Notes: a model not told the origin generated them from the letters alone. 25,069 bases of DNA from an uncultured beta proteobacterium (GCA_903917505.1 CAIXAY010000012.1:1-25069); one strand, 5' to 3'; positions 6,838 to 15,111 are shown, counted from the first letter of the stretch. Translations and numbers: made by a program.

Positions 6838-7454
6838 GAATATCCGGCGCGGCAGTTCCACCTCGCTGTTTGCTCGTCACCGGGCGGCCCGGCTCTGGCA
6901 AAACGCTTTGGCTGAAACGCTGGCTGGACAGCATGGCCGTCGGCACGCCGGAGGCGCGCTGCTCTGTTTTGAACGCCGAAGAGGGCAATACGCGGCTTGA
7001 TCCTGCGGCGCTGGCGGCGGGACACGAGGTACGGCATATCCGCGTGCCGGCTTGCCTGTGTTGCATGGACTTCGGGATGTTGACCGAAGCAGCAAAGGAG
7101 AGTGTCGCATCCGGTTCGACCGACTGGCTGGCACTGGAAATCCCGTTGCTGCTGGTCGGGGGATTCTTGACCGCCCTGGAACGCGATTTGGGTTGGCCTC
7201 GTCAGCTCGTCGTATGCCGGCAGTCGAAGCCGGCGAATAGTGGCACCGGCGATCTGAAAGATTACCTTCTTAATACTTTGTGCGGGCGGGCGGTGGCCGT
7301 CATCGACGATGAGGTCTCTGCGCAAACCGCGTTGATCAGTGTACAGGCGGCAAGTCCGTGCCCGCCGCCGCGCCGCGTGTCAGCCGAACGATTAGAACTC
7401 AATTACGTTTCCACAAGGCCTCGACCCAAAGCGGAAGTCGCGAGACCGAGATAG
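6834..7454 (+). CDS. Small P-loop NTPase, CobW/G3E-like, coupled to mtaB
   Basis: The ORF begins with TTG overlapping the mtaB stop (TTGA), which implies translational coupling. The 206-aa product has a Walker A loop 'GRPGSGKT' at residues 17-24 and a 'PACLCCMDF' motif (Cys74, 76, 77) that resembles the GCxCC metal motif of CobW/COG0523 GTPases. It is shorter than typical CobW proteins (300 aa or more), lacks a clear NKxD motif, and its last 40 or so residues look low in complexity, so the C-terminus may be degenerate. CobW-like proteins act as metallochaperones or in cobalamin handling. Here it might deliver zinc to MtaB or assist corrinoid loading, which is inference from position. The P-loop call is good; family membership is tentative. 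Confidence 0.6.
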   Translation: MRISGAAVPPRCLLVTGRPGSGKTLWLKRWLDSMAVGTPEARCSVLNAEEGNTRLDPAALAAGHEVRHIRVPACLCCMDFGMLTEAAKESVASGSTDWLALEIPLLLVGGFLTALERDLGWPRQLVVCRQSKPANSGTGDLKDYLLNTLCGRAVAVIDDEVSAQTALISVQAASPCPPPRRVSAERLELNYVSTRPRPKAEVARPR

Positions 7455-7801
7455 CCGCCGTTCGACTCAGAGCCAGCTGGCACATGCCCGGGCACCTATG
7501 TGGTGCGTACATCGTCGGCAAAGAGAAGCTTGCCGCCTCTTAAGACCTTCCGTACACGTAGGGACAATCCATTACAAAGCAAGCACAGCCACCAATCCCT
7601 TCGCAGCGTTGCTTGGGATGTGGATTGCCTCAACTGGTGTTGCCGTGGAGAACGGACTGAGGCACGGTTGTTGCAACGGTAATGGGCAAATCGGCATGTG
7701 TGGCTGTTCCGCCACGCATATGGCCAAAGGCATAGTCATGCCAGAGGCTTTCGATTAAAGCATTTCCCGCGCCCGAATGGCGCACTGTATGGAGACGACC
7801 C
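7455..7801. other. Non-coding or degraded stretch after the mta module
   Basis: I see no convincing gene here. An 86-codon + strand ORF (7498-7758) is open but has no ribosome-binding site, no recognisable domain and odd composition, with Cys clusters near its end. No terminator is obvious after the P-loop gene. Confidence 0.4.
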
Positions 7802-7981
7802 ATGAATATGGAAACTCTGCAACCTGAGCAAGCAAGAACCTTCCTTGAAAGTGTCAGCTACCTTGAGCCGATGCTCGACATGGGCGAAAAAGCGGTTCAG
7901 TTCGGCATTGACAATATTGGGCGCGAGTTCATTCTCATCGCTTCTCAAGTCAGCGATATAGTCAAACTGGGCTTCTATTAG
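7802..7981 (+). CDS. Hypothetical small protein (59 aa)
   Basis: The ORF starts MNMETLQPEQARTFLESV and ends VKLGFY-stop, with a GGAGACG ribosome-binding site ending 5 nt upstream of the ATG. The composition looks like real protein: a mostly helical, acidic and amphipathic chain with little Arg/Pro bias, unlike the shadow ORFs nearby. No family is recognised. It sits alone between the mta module and a hairpin, so it may be an orphan small protein or the remnant of a larger gene. A 104-codon ORF overlapping it on the - strand looks less protein-like. Confidence 0.35.
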   Translation: MNMETLQPEQARTFLESVSYLEPMLDMGEKAVQFGIDNIGREFILIASQVSDIVKLGFY

Positions 7982-8081
7982 CAATCTGGGAATGCCGGGC
8001 ATGCTCGCCAATAATCCTCGCGGGACCCCGGTTGCTAGGGGCTGCGCCACCGCGAATAGCCACCAGCCCGCTTTCTAAGGG

Positions 8082-8115
8082 CAGTCACTCGGCCCGGAAT
8101 CGAACCGAGTGACTG
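8082..8115 (-). terminator. Strong 11-bp hairpin downstream of the SAM-methyltransferase gene
   Basis: CAGTCACTCGG (8082-8092) and CCGAGTGACTG (8105-8115) are perfect inverted repeats around a 12-nt loop. They lie about 47 nt beyond the stop of the - strand methyltransferase gene, so the hairpin may end or stabilise that transcript. There is no T-run. Read on the - strand the loop contains GGTTCGATTCC, which resembles a tRNA T-arm, but no full tRNA cloverleaf or CCA end is visible. Confidence 0.5.
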
Positions 8116-8162
8116 AGGTCGAAGCAAGATCAAATGCAACCTTGCCATGGACAAGTACGCTT

Positions 8163-9086
8163 TTATGGTTTGGCAAACTTCAGTACGAATTCGTCCTTGG
8201 GCTGTGCGGGCTCCGGCGTATTCTTATCGCGGGGGTCCATGGGGTTGCGCAGAAAGTCTCCGTGCTCGACGAGTTTGAAGCCTGCCGATTCGACTTCCTT
8301 TTGCAAGAATGACTCCTCAATCCTGTGCAGCGTTCCGGACTCGGAAATCCCCGTGCCGGGACGACCCGCATGGTCCGCGATGACATACAAGCCGCCCGAC
8401 TTCAGACCAGCGAACACAGCGGCATTCATTCGCGAGCGGTCAATTCCCATGTGTCCCAGATCGTGATAATTGAACATCAGTGTTACCAAGTCGAGTTTTC
8501 CTGAAAGCTCCGGCGGGATAGGGTCTTCAAAGACGCGAACTACGGAATAGAGATTGGATAGAGAAGGGTTCTTGGCGCGTTCTGCCAACGCTTCTGCAGA
8601 GGTTCGGCGGGAGGGCGGTGGCGAACTTGCCGATGCCATGGTCGGCACTTGGGGTCCGGAATTTCCTTCTGGCGTCATTGCCGGTCGTGGAGGCGCACCA
8701 ATGGCTCGCGGTGGCTGGCTTTGCCCATATGCACGGCCCGTGGGGCCTACCGCTCGTGCCAACAATTCAGTTGTGTACCCGCCACCGGCACTTAAGTCCA
8801 GGGCAATCATTCCTGGATGAATACCGATGAAGGCAAGCATTTGATCCGGCTTTCGCCGGAGGTCGTTGGTTCGATCAGCTTCGCTTCGATCTGGGCTGGC
8901 GATGATGCTGGCAATCTGATCTCGAGTCAGCGAGTTAAGCGCGCCTGCGCGATCCGAATCAGCCGCCGAGCCCGTGCTGCCGCAACCGCCCAAGCTCAAA
9001 ACAGAGGCCATCATCGACAACACAAATGCGGATGCCGCCGCATGGTGCAACAACGCGACTTTGTTCGTGGAGAACTTCATTTTCAT
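8163..9086 (-). CDS. Exported lipoprotein-type class I SAM-dependent methyltransferase
   Basis: I choose the ATG at 9086 because AAGGAGGT lies 4 nt upstream; this gives 307 aa. The N-terminus is a signal peptide with a long hydrophobic stretch and a lipobox ending L-G-G-C35. Residues about 96-110 form SAM-binding motif I ('LDLSAGGGYTTELLA'). Later 'LDLVTLMFNYHDLGHMGIDR' and 'KSGGLYVIADHAGR' fit the rest of a Rossmann methyltransferase (COG4798-like predicted secreted methyltransferases). An insert of about 45 residues rich in Pro and Ser (about 124-165) is unlike the core fold. A SAM-dependent enzyme outside the cytoplasm lacks an obvious SAM source, so the true function is unclear. It is monocistronic or follows an unrecognised ORF upstream. 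Confidence 0.8.
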   Translation of the reverse strand: MKMKFSTNKVALLHHAAASAFVLSMMASVLSLGGCGSTGSAADSDRAGALNSLTRDQIASIIASPDRSEADRTNDLRRKPDQMLAFIGIHPGMIALDLSAGGGYTTELLARAVGPTGRAYGQSQPPRAIGAPPRPAMTPEGNSGPQVPTMASASSPPPSRRTSAEALAERAKNPSLSNLYSVVRVFEDPIPPELSGKLDLVTLMFNYHDLGHMGIDRSRMNAAVFAGLKSGGLYVIADHAGRPGTGISESGTLHRIEESFLQKEVESAGFKLVEHGDFLRNPMDPRDKNTPEPAQPKDEFVLKFAKP

Positions 9087-9831
9087 GGTGACCTCCTTCA
9101 ATCATAAATAATATCGCGGTCCGGCGGCATACGCGGCACCACGTTGCGGCAACATCGTAAGTGAGGCAGAACTCAGGCCACCAACGGGCGGCACGCCTGG
9201 ATTGGCTGCGGCGGTGCCGTGGGCGAGATCGAAAACCCCACCTGCGGCAAGTGGAACAATACCCCAGATCGACGCTTTAAGGCCTGATACCGCGACGGGA
9301 AGAAAGACCGCGAAAGCCACGCTCGCGATCGAAGCATCAACCGCTCCACATCGAACATCATTCCTGACAAAGCCTATTTCCGCATTTCTTTGCGGAAATC
9401 ACGGATTCTGCAAATTGGCAAGTGAGCAATCGTGCACCGGCACTGACCGTCCTCAATGCCGAAGGCATCGTTACCCGCTCCGATTGACCCGAACTCCTTA
9501 ATGGCGACTTTAGCCAGACCCTGAGACGATCGCCAAGGGCATCGAAACGCCCGGCGTAGCGAGACCGGCGGCTGGGCATCGGGAGTCGCGACGAGCAAGG
9601 ATCCCTGTTCTCGAAACCGCTGGCCGGCAACGAATTCAAGGCATTCATCGTAAGTCGCTAGCGTGTGGTTGGTCTGCGAATCCAACAGGGCAAAAGGTCG
9701 AATGCCGCACAATTGATTTAAGATGCGTATTGCATCAGAATCTCGGCGAGAATCAGTTTCGCCGGCATTTCCAATAACAGTCAATCAAAAAAATTCGTGT
9801 TAAGAATCGGCTAGGAATTCTTTTGGGGCTA
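9087..9831. other. Gap without a confident gene; overlapping - strand open frames
   Basis: Two - strand frames are open. One spans 9374-9784 (136 codons, TTG start). A second, in another frame, runs from about 9404 to a stop at 9102-9104, 15 nt before the methyltransferase start; its first usable start is a GTG at 9320, giving 72 aa. The second has a hydrophobic N-terminal part and could be a small membrane or secreted protein, or both could be pieces of a frameshifted gene. Neither has a good ribosome-binding site or a known domain. A + strand frame (9202-9501) is open as well, so composition alone may explain them. Confidence 0.35.
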
Positions 9832-11478
9832 ATGATGAAGAACTTAACAATCGGCCGGAGACTGATCGTGGTCTTCAGCGCAATTCTGGTTTTGTTTCTG
9901 TTAATCAGCGCGGTGACGGCCTGGAAGATGTCCCAGGTGAAATCGGCATCCCAGGCCATCGCCGACATCACTTTGCCCAAGACGCGGGCCTTGACGCGCT
10001 TGCAGGAAGAGTATTTCCAGATCCGCATCAAGACACGGAATATTATTATCCTGACTAATGATGCCGAGATGAAAAAAGAACAGGCGGATTATCTTGAGCA
10101 CCAGAAGGAGTTCCTTGCTGCGATAACCGAGATTGAAAAGGTGTTTGCCCGCCAAAGCGACCTGAGCGATGAAGAACGCAAACTCCTGACCGATATCAAG
10201 AGCCTGTACGACGCGGCCATCCCCCCGCAGAACAAGGCCAACGAATTGGGTTTGCAAAACCGGACCGAAGAAGCGATGAGTTTCCTGCTCAAAGAGGCTC
10301 GGCCGAAGATGAAGGCGCTGGAAGGCGCGATCAAATCCTATGTTGCGTTTATCGAAAAACGACAAGTGCAGCGGATTGAAAAAGTGAATGATGATGTCGA
10401 TAGCACCAGCCATACCACCTTGCTGATCAGCCTCGTCGCCGCCGTTCTGGCCGTGGTTTCCGGAGTGTTGCTGACGCGCAGCATATGTCGCCCGCTCGAC
10501 AGGACGGTGAACGCCATGGAGCAGATTGCCGCGTACGACCTCAGTGTGCGTCTGCCGGTCAACAGTGGCAGCCGCAATGAACTGGACCGTTTGCAGGCGG
10601 CGACCATGCAGATGGTCGGAGAGCTGACGAAATTGCTGCAGAGTCTGCAACAACAGTCCCACCAGCTCTCCACGGCATCCACGGCATTGGCGGCAGCCGC
10701 CGGCGACGTTCGCCATGGCTCGGACCAGCAATCCGACGCGACGAGTTCGATGGCCGCCTCGCTGGAAGAGATGTCGACCAGCATCACGCACGTGTCGTCC
10801 TTGTCGGGCGATGCCAGCAATATCGCTTCGGAAGCCGGCAAAGGGGCCGACGAAGGCGCCCGGATTATCGGCTCGATGGCCACGGAGATCAATCACATTG
10901 CCAAAGCCATCCATGATGCGTCGGCCCAGGCCGATCACCTGGGGCGCGAGTCCGAGCGGATTTCAACGATTACCAACGTGATCAAGGACGTGGCAGGACA
11001 GACCAACCTGCTCGCCCTGAATGCGGCCATCGAAGCGGCAAGAGCCGGTGAAGCCGGTCGCGGCTTTGCCGTCGTGGCCGACGAAGTGCGGAAACTGGCC
11101 GAAAAGACAACGCAATCGGCAGTCGAGATTGCCGAGATGGTGGCGTCGATTCAGGACGGAACGAAGACGATGTCGGAACAGATGCATGCCTCCGTCACCA
11201 AGGTCCAGTCGGGCCTGGAATATGCCCAGCATGCCAGCACGGCGATCGCATCGATCAACAAGGAGGCCACGCAGGTGGTCGCGGTCAATGATGATGTCTC
11301 CGGGGCCTTGCGGGAGCAATCGGCAGCCAGTCAGGAAATTGCCGGGCGGGTCGAGACGATTGTCCACATGATCGAGGAGAATAACCAGAGCGTCGCAGCC
11401 GTTGCGCAAACGGCCGGTGAGCTTGAACAGTTGTCCGGAAAACTGAGCGGCGACATCGCGCGATTCAAGCTCGGATAA
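9832..11478 (+). CDS. Methyl-accepting chemotaxis protein (4HB sensor, HAMP, MA domain)
   Basis: This is a membrane chemoreceptor of about 548 aa that signals to CheA/CheW. The start is ATG 9832 (or the adjacent ATG 9835), after a GGGG ribosome-binding site; a TTG further up is less likely. The layout is a first membrane helix (residues about 8-32), a helical periplasmic domain of the four-helix-bundle type (about 33-188) carrying '[18 protein letters not shown]', a second membrane helix (about 192-213), a HAMP domain (about 214-268), and the cytoplasmic signalling hairpin with the highly conserved tip '[20 protein letters not shown]' around residues 398-417. No C-terminal CheR-tethering pentapeptide is seen. 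The ligand is unknown. A receiver-domain remnant follows directly. Confidence 0.95.
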   Translation: MMKNLTIGRRLIVVFSAILVLFLLISAVTAWKMSQVKSASQAIADITLPKTRALTRLQEEYFQIRIKTRNIIILTNDAEMKKEQADYLEHQKEFLAAITEIEKVFARQSDLSDEERKLLTDIKSLYDAAIPPQNKANELGLQNRTEEAMSFLLKEARPKMKALEGAIKSYVAFIEKRQVQRIEKVNDDVDSTSHTTLLISLVAAVLAVVSGVLLTRSICRPLDRTVNAMEQIAAYDLSVRLPVNSGSRNELDRLQAATMQMVGELTKLLQSLQQQSHQLSTASTALAAAAGDVRHGSDQQSDATSSMAASLEEMSTSITHVSSLSGDASNIASEAGKGADEGARIIGSMATEINHIAKAIHDASAQADHLGRESERISTITNVIKDVAGQTNLLALNAAIEAARAGEAGRGFAVVADEVRKLAEKTTQSAVEIAEMVASIQDGTKTMSEQMHASVTKVQSGLEYAQHASTAIASINKEATQVVAVNDDVSGALREQSAASQEIAGRVETIVHMIEENNQSVAAVAQTAGELEQLSGKLSGDIARFKLG

Positions 11479-11598
11479 CTGGCGCGGACTGAGGACTACG
11501 CGCTTATCCTGACGGATATGCAAATGCCGAAAGTCGATGGACTGGCGCACAACCGTCAGGTCTTTCTTGCACGGCGCATGCCCGGGAAAGCCCCTTGA
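11479..11598 (+). pseudogene. Response-regulator receiver-domain fragment
   Basis: Immediately after the MCP stop, in the same frame, about 39 codons read 'EDYALILTDMQMPKVDGLA', the signature around the phospho-acceptor Asp of CheY-like receiver domains (usually 'D-x-Q-M-P-x-M-D-G'). There is no start, the preceding strands are missing, and after 'GLA' the sequence degenerates and stops. This is a remnant of a receiver domain, perhaps from a hybrid kinase or response regulator that once lay downstream of the MCP, joined by deletion. A fusion by stop readthrough is unlikely, because the domain is incomplete. Confidence 0.75.
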
Positions 11599-11635
11599 AT
11601 GTTTTTGGAATGCCAGTCGTCACCCCACCCAATTT

Positions 11636-13855
11636 CTAGGTGTCCTGCAGCAGGGTCAGTTCTTCGTTTGTATGTCGCAAGCGCATCGACAACAAGCTCG
11701 CGAGTCTTGTCACCAAGACGAGAGCGATCCGCTTGTGCCCCTCAACCAGATCGTTGAATCTTTCCAAAGAAAGCACAAACATGTCGCAGTCCCGCGTGGC
11801 GATGGCGTCATTGCTGCGCGGGCGATGGTCGAGAAAAGCCAGCCCACCGAGAAAATCGCCGCGGCCATAGGTTGCGATATGCTTGAGATTCCCGTATCGA
11901 CCAATGCGACCCAGGACTTTCACTTCGCCCTTGCGTATCAGGTACAGCTCATTGCTGGGTTCGCCGCAGCAGAAGATTGTCTCTCCTGATTTCACTGAGC
12001 GTTTTTCAAGACACGCTTCCAGGTCGGCCAGCGTGTCCGGCTTGCTGCCCTTGAACAATTCGACTTCTTCCAATGCCAGAGGCGGCAGGCTGTCAAGCTG
12101 CTCATAAATTTGCTCATCCTCGCCAAGCAATCGTGCTTCGACCCACTCGATGGCGGCTTCCAGCGTTGGCATGAAAAACACCGTCCGACCATCGGACTCC
12201 AATCCGGCAAGCTCGAGCAATTCCCTTATGTTCTTCCCGCCCGGAAGGTGCTCGTGCACATTTGAAAGCAGCAAGGGGACGTTTCGCTCGGCAAGTGCGT
12301 CTCGCACCAAGGCAAGGATATGCGCAGCGGTCACGTCCACCGATTGAATTCGCTGCATGTCAAGAATCAGGAAGTCTGCTGACTGCACTTCCGACTCGAG
12401 CGTTTGATAAAGCTGTTGCGCGGTGCCAAAAAACAAGCTGCCTTGCAGCTCGAAAATGACGGCGGCGTGGCCCTTGGCCTCAAGCGTTCGCATTTCATTT
12501 TCGGGCCGATACCAGGTTGAAGATCGCTCGCCAACGTAGCTCTTTCGCCGAACGACGGCACCGCCCACCTGTTCGCGCAGAAAAAGTATGTTCGAGAGAA
12601 GCACACCGACGGCCGATGCCGCGATCAAGCCGACGGTTATCGCCACGGCGATAACCGCCACGACCACCGAAAAGTCGAGTACCGTCGAACGCGATTCAAG
12701 GAAACGCAGCGGCTTGAGATCAATCATGCGTATGCCGATCACGATCAATACGCCAGCCAGGGTTGCCAGCGGAATCCACGCGATGAAAGAGCCCAATAAG
12801 AGCACCACAAGCACCGTCAGCACGCCTTCGACCACGCCCGACAGGCGTGTTATTCCGCCACTCGACAGGTTGACCATGGTCGGCCCGGACGCTCCCGCGC
12901 CGGGCATGCCCCCGATCGCAGAAGCGACAATGTTGGCCAGTCCTTGTGCCGTCAGTTCACGATTCGGATCGTGACGTGTGCGGGTAATCTGGTCGAGCAC
13001 GACGCAGGTCTTCAGCGTATCGATCGAGAGCAATGCCGCCAGCGTGATCGCACTGAGGACCAGCCCCCCCACTTGCGATAGTCGCAGTTCTCCAATCTGA
13101 TGCCATCGGTCGGTAATCACGCCAAGGTATCCGTCGGCGGTTGCTCCTAAAGGCCCGATCACCAGCGTGTTGCCCGGCAGTTGCTGCATTGACGAATCGC
13201 CCGCTGCGATGGCCACGTAAGTCAGGGCGCCTGCGGCTATTCCAATGATCGTCGAAGGCACGTTCTTGACAAGTCTGCCGGACATGAACATCACGATGAC
13301 CGTCACACTGCCAATGGCCAGTCCGCGCAAGTCCCACAAGTGCGGAGAAATCAGCGCCGTCAGCCAGCTCGTGCCGGCGGGTGCCCCGGTAAAGTTTTGC
13401 ATCTGGCTGACGATGATGAGCAAGCCGACACTGGTTCCGAACCCCGTAACCACTGGATAGGGCAGGAACTTTATCAGACGGCCGATGCCGAGGAATCCAA
13501 GAAACATCTGGGTTGCACCGGTCAAGATCCCCAGCACCGTTAGCATCAGCACGATGTTGGTCGGTGCAACGCCCTGGCGCACCATCTCGATGGCAAAAGC
13601 GGACAACACCGCCGCAGCCGGCGCACAGGGCGCGCTGATGAGTCGATCCGTCCCGCCAAGCGTTGGCGCAATCAGTCCAAGCGCCATTGCTCCGAGGACT
13701 CCGGCCAAGGCACCAAAGGTCGCGTGCGCCGGCGACACCGCGAAATACACCGTGACGCCGAACGCAACGGATGAGGGCAGCGCGACCAACATCGCGGCGA
13801 GGCCACCCCAAAAATCTCCTGAATGGCGAATCCATGTGCCGGAAAAATGCCGCAT
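11636..13855 (-). CDS. SulP-family anion permease with STAS and cyclic-nucleotide-binding domains
   Basis: This 739-aa inner-membrane protein is a SulP (SLC26-like) transporter, probably for sulfate, bicarbonate or another anion. The membrane domain covers residues about 12-425, with 'GLAAMLVALPSSVAFG' at the start and 'GGMPGAGASGPTMVNLSSGG' mid-way. A STAS domain follows (about 463-575, 'VIFELQGSLFFG', 'LILDMQRIQSVDVTAAH'), then a cNMP-binding fold (about 595-712) with 'GETIFCCGEPSNELYLIRKG' and a phosphate-binding cassette-like 'GGLAFLDHRPRSNDAIA'. The start ATG at 13855 has a GGGGGAAAGG ribosome-binding site. The triple fusion suggests transport gated by a cyclic nucleotide, though the cassette departs from the classical E-x-A-L-L pattern, so binding may differ. 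It converges with the MCP and receiver remnant. Substrate is not predictable from sequence. Confidence 0.9.
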   Translation of the reverse strand: MRHFSGTWIRHSGDFWGGLAAMLVALPSSVAFGVTVYFAVSPAHATFGALAGVLGAMALGLIAPTLGGTDRLISAPCAPAAAVLSAFAIEMVRQGVAPTNIVLMLTVLGILTGATQMFLGFLGIGRLIKFLPYPVVTGFGTSVGLLIIVSQMQNFTGAPAGTSWLTALISPHLWDLRGLAIGSVTVIVMFMSGRLVKNVPSTIIGIAAGALTYVAIAAGDSSMQQLPGNTLVIGPLGATADGYLGVITDRWHQIGELRLSQVGGLVLSAITLAALLSIDTLKTCVVLDQITRTRHDPNRELTAQGLANIVASAIGGMPGAGASGPTMVNLSSGGITRLSGVVEGVLTVLVVLLLGSFIAWIPLATLAGVLIVIGIRMIDLKPLRFLESRSTVLDFSVVVAVIAVAITVGLIAASAVGVLLSNILFLREQVGGAVVRRKSYVGERSSTWYRPENEMRTLEAKGHAAVIFELQGSLFFGTAQQLYQTLESEVQSADFLILDMQRIQSVDVTAAHILALVRDALAERNVPLLLSNVHEHLPGGKNIRELLELAGLESDGRTVFFMPTLEAAIEWVEARLLGEDEQIYEQLDSLPPLALEEVELFKGSKPDTLADLEACLEKRSVKSGETIFCCGEPSNELYLIRKGEVKVLGRIGRYGNLKHIATYGRGDFLGGLAFLDHRPRSNDAIATRDCDMFVLSLERFNDLVEGHKRIALVLVTRLASLLSMRLRHTNEELTLLQDT

Positions 13856-14387
13856 GCCTTTCCCCCGATTTCTCCACTTATCCCTTTAGCGCATCTGTGG
13901 CTTCAACTTTCGTAACCATAGTCCGAATAGGATGCCGTTGAAAGCGGTCAGAGTAGCAAAGCCATTTGAGGTCTTTAGAAGCAGTCGGCACCGTGGAGCG
14001 GGTTTATCCACAACGCGCGGCCAAAGCACCGCCGGACAATCCGCTGATCAGGGCGAGCCCAGCGCAAAGAGCCGTTGCCTGGCCGAATTCCACCACTCGA
14101 TTGACAAGGAGATCCCGCGCTGGTTGGGGAACGGGCGTAGGTCGGGAGCAGAGTACCGATCGGCAGGACCCGGATGGACGCAATCGCGTTGAAATGGAAA
14201 CTCTGACCGGCAAAGAAACCCTTAACAGAAGTGACGGCTCGATTTTTCTGGCAGCGGCCATTCGTGATCCGAAAGACCCGCACCAACGCCGACGGGGGTG
14301 AATTCGCGCCGCGATCATCTCCGCGAGTCAGTTCGCAAATCTATTTCCAAGAACCAACTTCCCGACGGACTTTATTTGTCGACGTCC
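13856..14387. other. Stretch without a convincing gene
   Basis: Open frames on both strands (for example 14004-14318 -, 13966-14301 +) have no ribosome-binding site, are rich in Arg, Ser and Pro, and match nothing I know. The - strand frame ends in a Gly/Ala/Leu-rich stretch that could be the tail of a degraded membrane protein. The part next to 13855 should contain the promoter of the SulP gene. Confidence 0.4.
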
Positions 14388-14480
14388 CCACGAAGCGCAC
14401 GCAGGACACGAATAAATGCACAAGAGTTAAGAAATCCGTGTTGCGGAATATCCTGTCGCTTCTCTTCGTGCGCTTCGTGG
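14388..14480. repeat. Long-span inverted repeat with CACGAAG-type arms
   Basis: CCACGAAGCGCACG (14388-14401) is exactly complementary to CGTGCGCTTCGTGG (14467-14480), with 65 nt between. The motif CACGAAG-xxx-CACGAAG is typical of dispersed intergenic repeats in environmental proteobacteria. It lies 14 nt beyond the hemolysin III stop, on its 3' side, and may serve as a transcript end or be a small non-autonomous (MITE-like) element. The interior is AT-richer than the flanks. No target-site duplication is obvious. Confidence 0.55.
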
Positions 14481-14493
14481 TTCTTTCCCACTT

Positions 14494-15111
14494 TCAAACC
14501 ACGTACAGGGCAATCGCCAGATAGTGCGCGGCACTGCCGCCGAGCACGAAGAGATGCCAGATGCCGTGCCAGTGCCGAAAGCGGCTGTCGTAGGCGTAGA
14601 AGACAATGCCGAAGGTATAGAGCAGGCCGCCGCTGGCCAGCCAGACGAAGCCGGCCAGCGCGATGTGATCGAGCAGTGGCTTGATCGCCACGACGACGAC
14701 CCAGCCCATGACCGCGTAAATCACCAGCGACAGGATGCGCGCTTCGGAGCGCGGCTTGATTTCCTGCAGCATGCCCGCGGCCGCCAGCCCCCAGACCACG
14801 CCGAACAGCGACCAGCCCCAGGCGCCGCGCAGCGTGACCAGGCAGAACGGGGTATAGGAACCGGCGATCAGCAGGTAGATCGACATGTGGTCGAGCTTGC
14901 GCAGGATGACCTTGGCGCGTCCGCGCAGGCTGTGATAGAGCGTCGAGGCGCAATACAGGAGGAGCAGCGAAGCGCTGTAGATCGAGGCGCTGACGATCTT
15001 CCACGGGTCGCCTGTGGACGCGGCCAGGACGATCAGGATGACCGATCCGGTCACAGCCAGCACGGTGCCGACGAGGTGCGTCCAGGCGTTGAATCGTTCT
15101 CCGTAATACAT
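14494..15111 (-). CDS. Hemolysin III family membrane protein (PAQR/YqfA-like)
   Basis: This is a seven-helix integral membrane protein of 205 aa, taking the ATG at 15111 that gives the family's usual N-terminus 'YYGERFNAWTHLVG'; an upstream start would add 16 unlikely residues. Conserved positions are the 'STLYHS' motif with its His in an early loop, 'LDHMSIYLLIAGSYTP', and the C-terminal H-x-x-x-H-like 'HWHGIWHLFVLGGSAAHY'. In PAQR-fold proteins these His and Asp residues bind zinc and are thought to support amidohydrolase-type chemistry. Bacterial members are linked to membrane-lipid homeostasis more than to true haemolysis. It is divergent from the cardiolipin synthase gene. Confidence 0.9.
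   Translation of the reverse strand: MYYGERFNAWTHLVGTVLAVTGSVILIVLAASTGDPWKIVSASIYSASLLLLYCASTLYHSLRGRAKVILRKLDHMSIYLLIAGSYTPFCLVTLRGAWGWSLFGVVWGLAAAGMLQEIKPRSEARILSLVIYAVMGWVVVVAIKPLLDHIALAGFVWLASGGLLYTFGIVFYAYDSRFRHWHGIWHLFVLGGSAAHYLAIALYVV

Noticed and set aside
7498..7758. 86-codon Cys-containing + ORF as a small metal-binding protein
   Set aside because: No ribosome-binding site, no recognised motif, and the start codon context is poor.
8085..8116. tRNA gene on the - strand
   Set aside because: Only a T-arm-like loop is present; no D-arm, anticodon arm, acceptor pairing or CCA end can be built.
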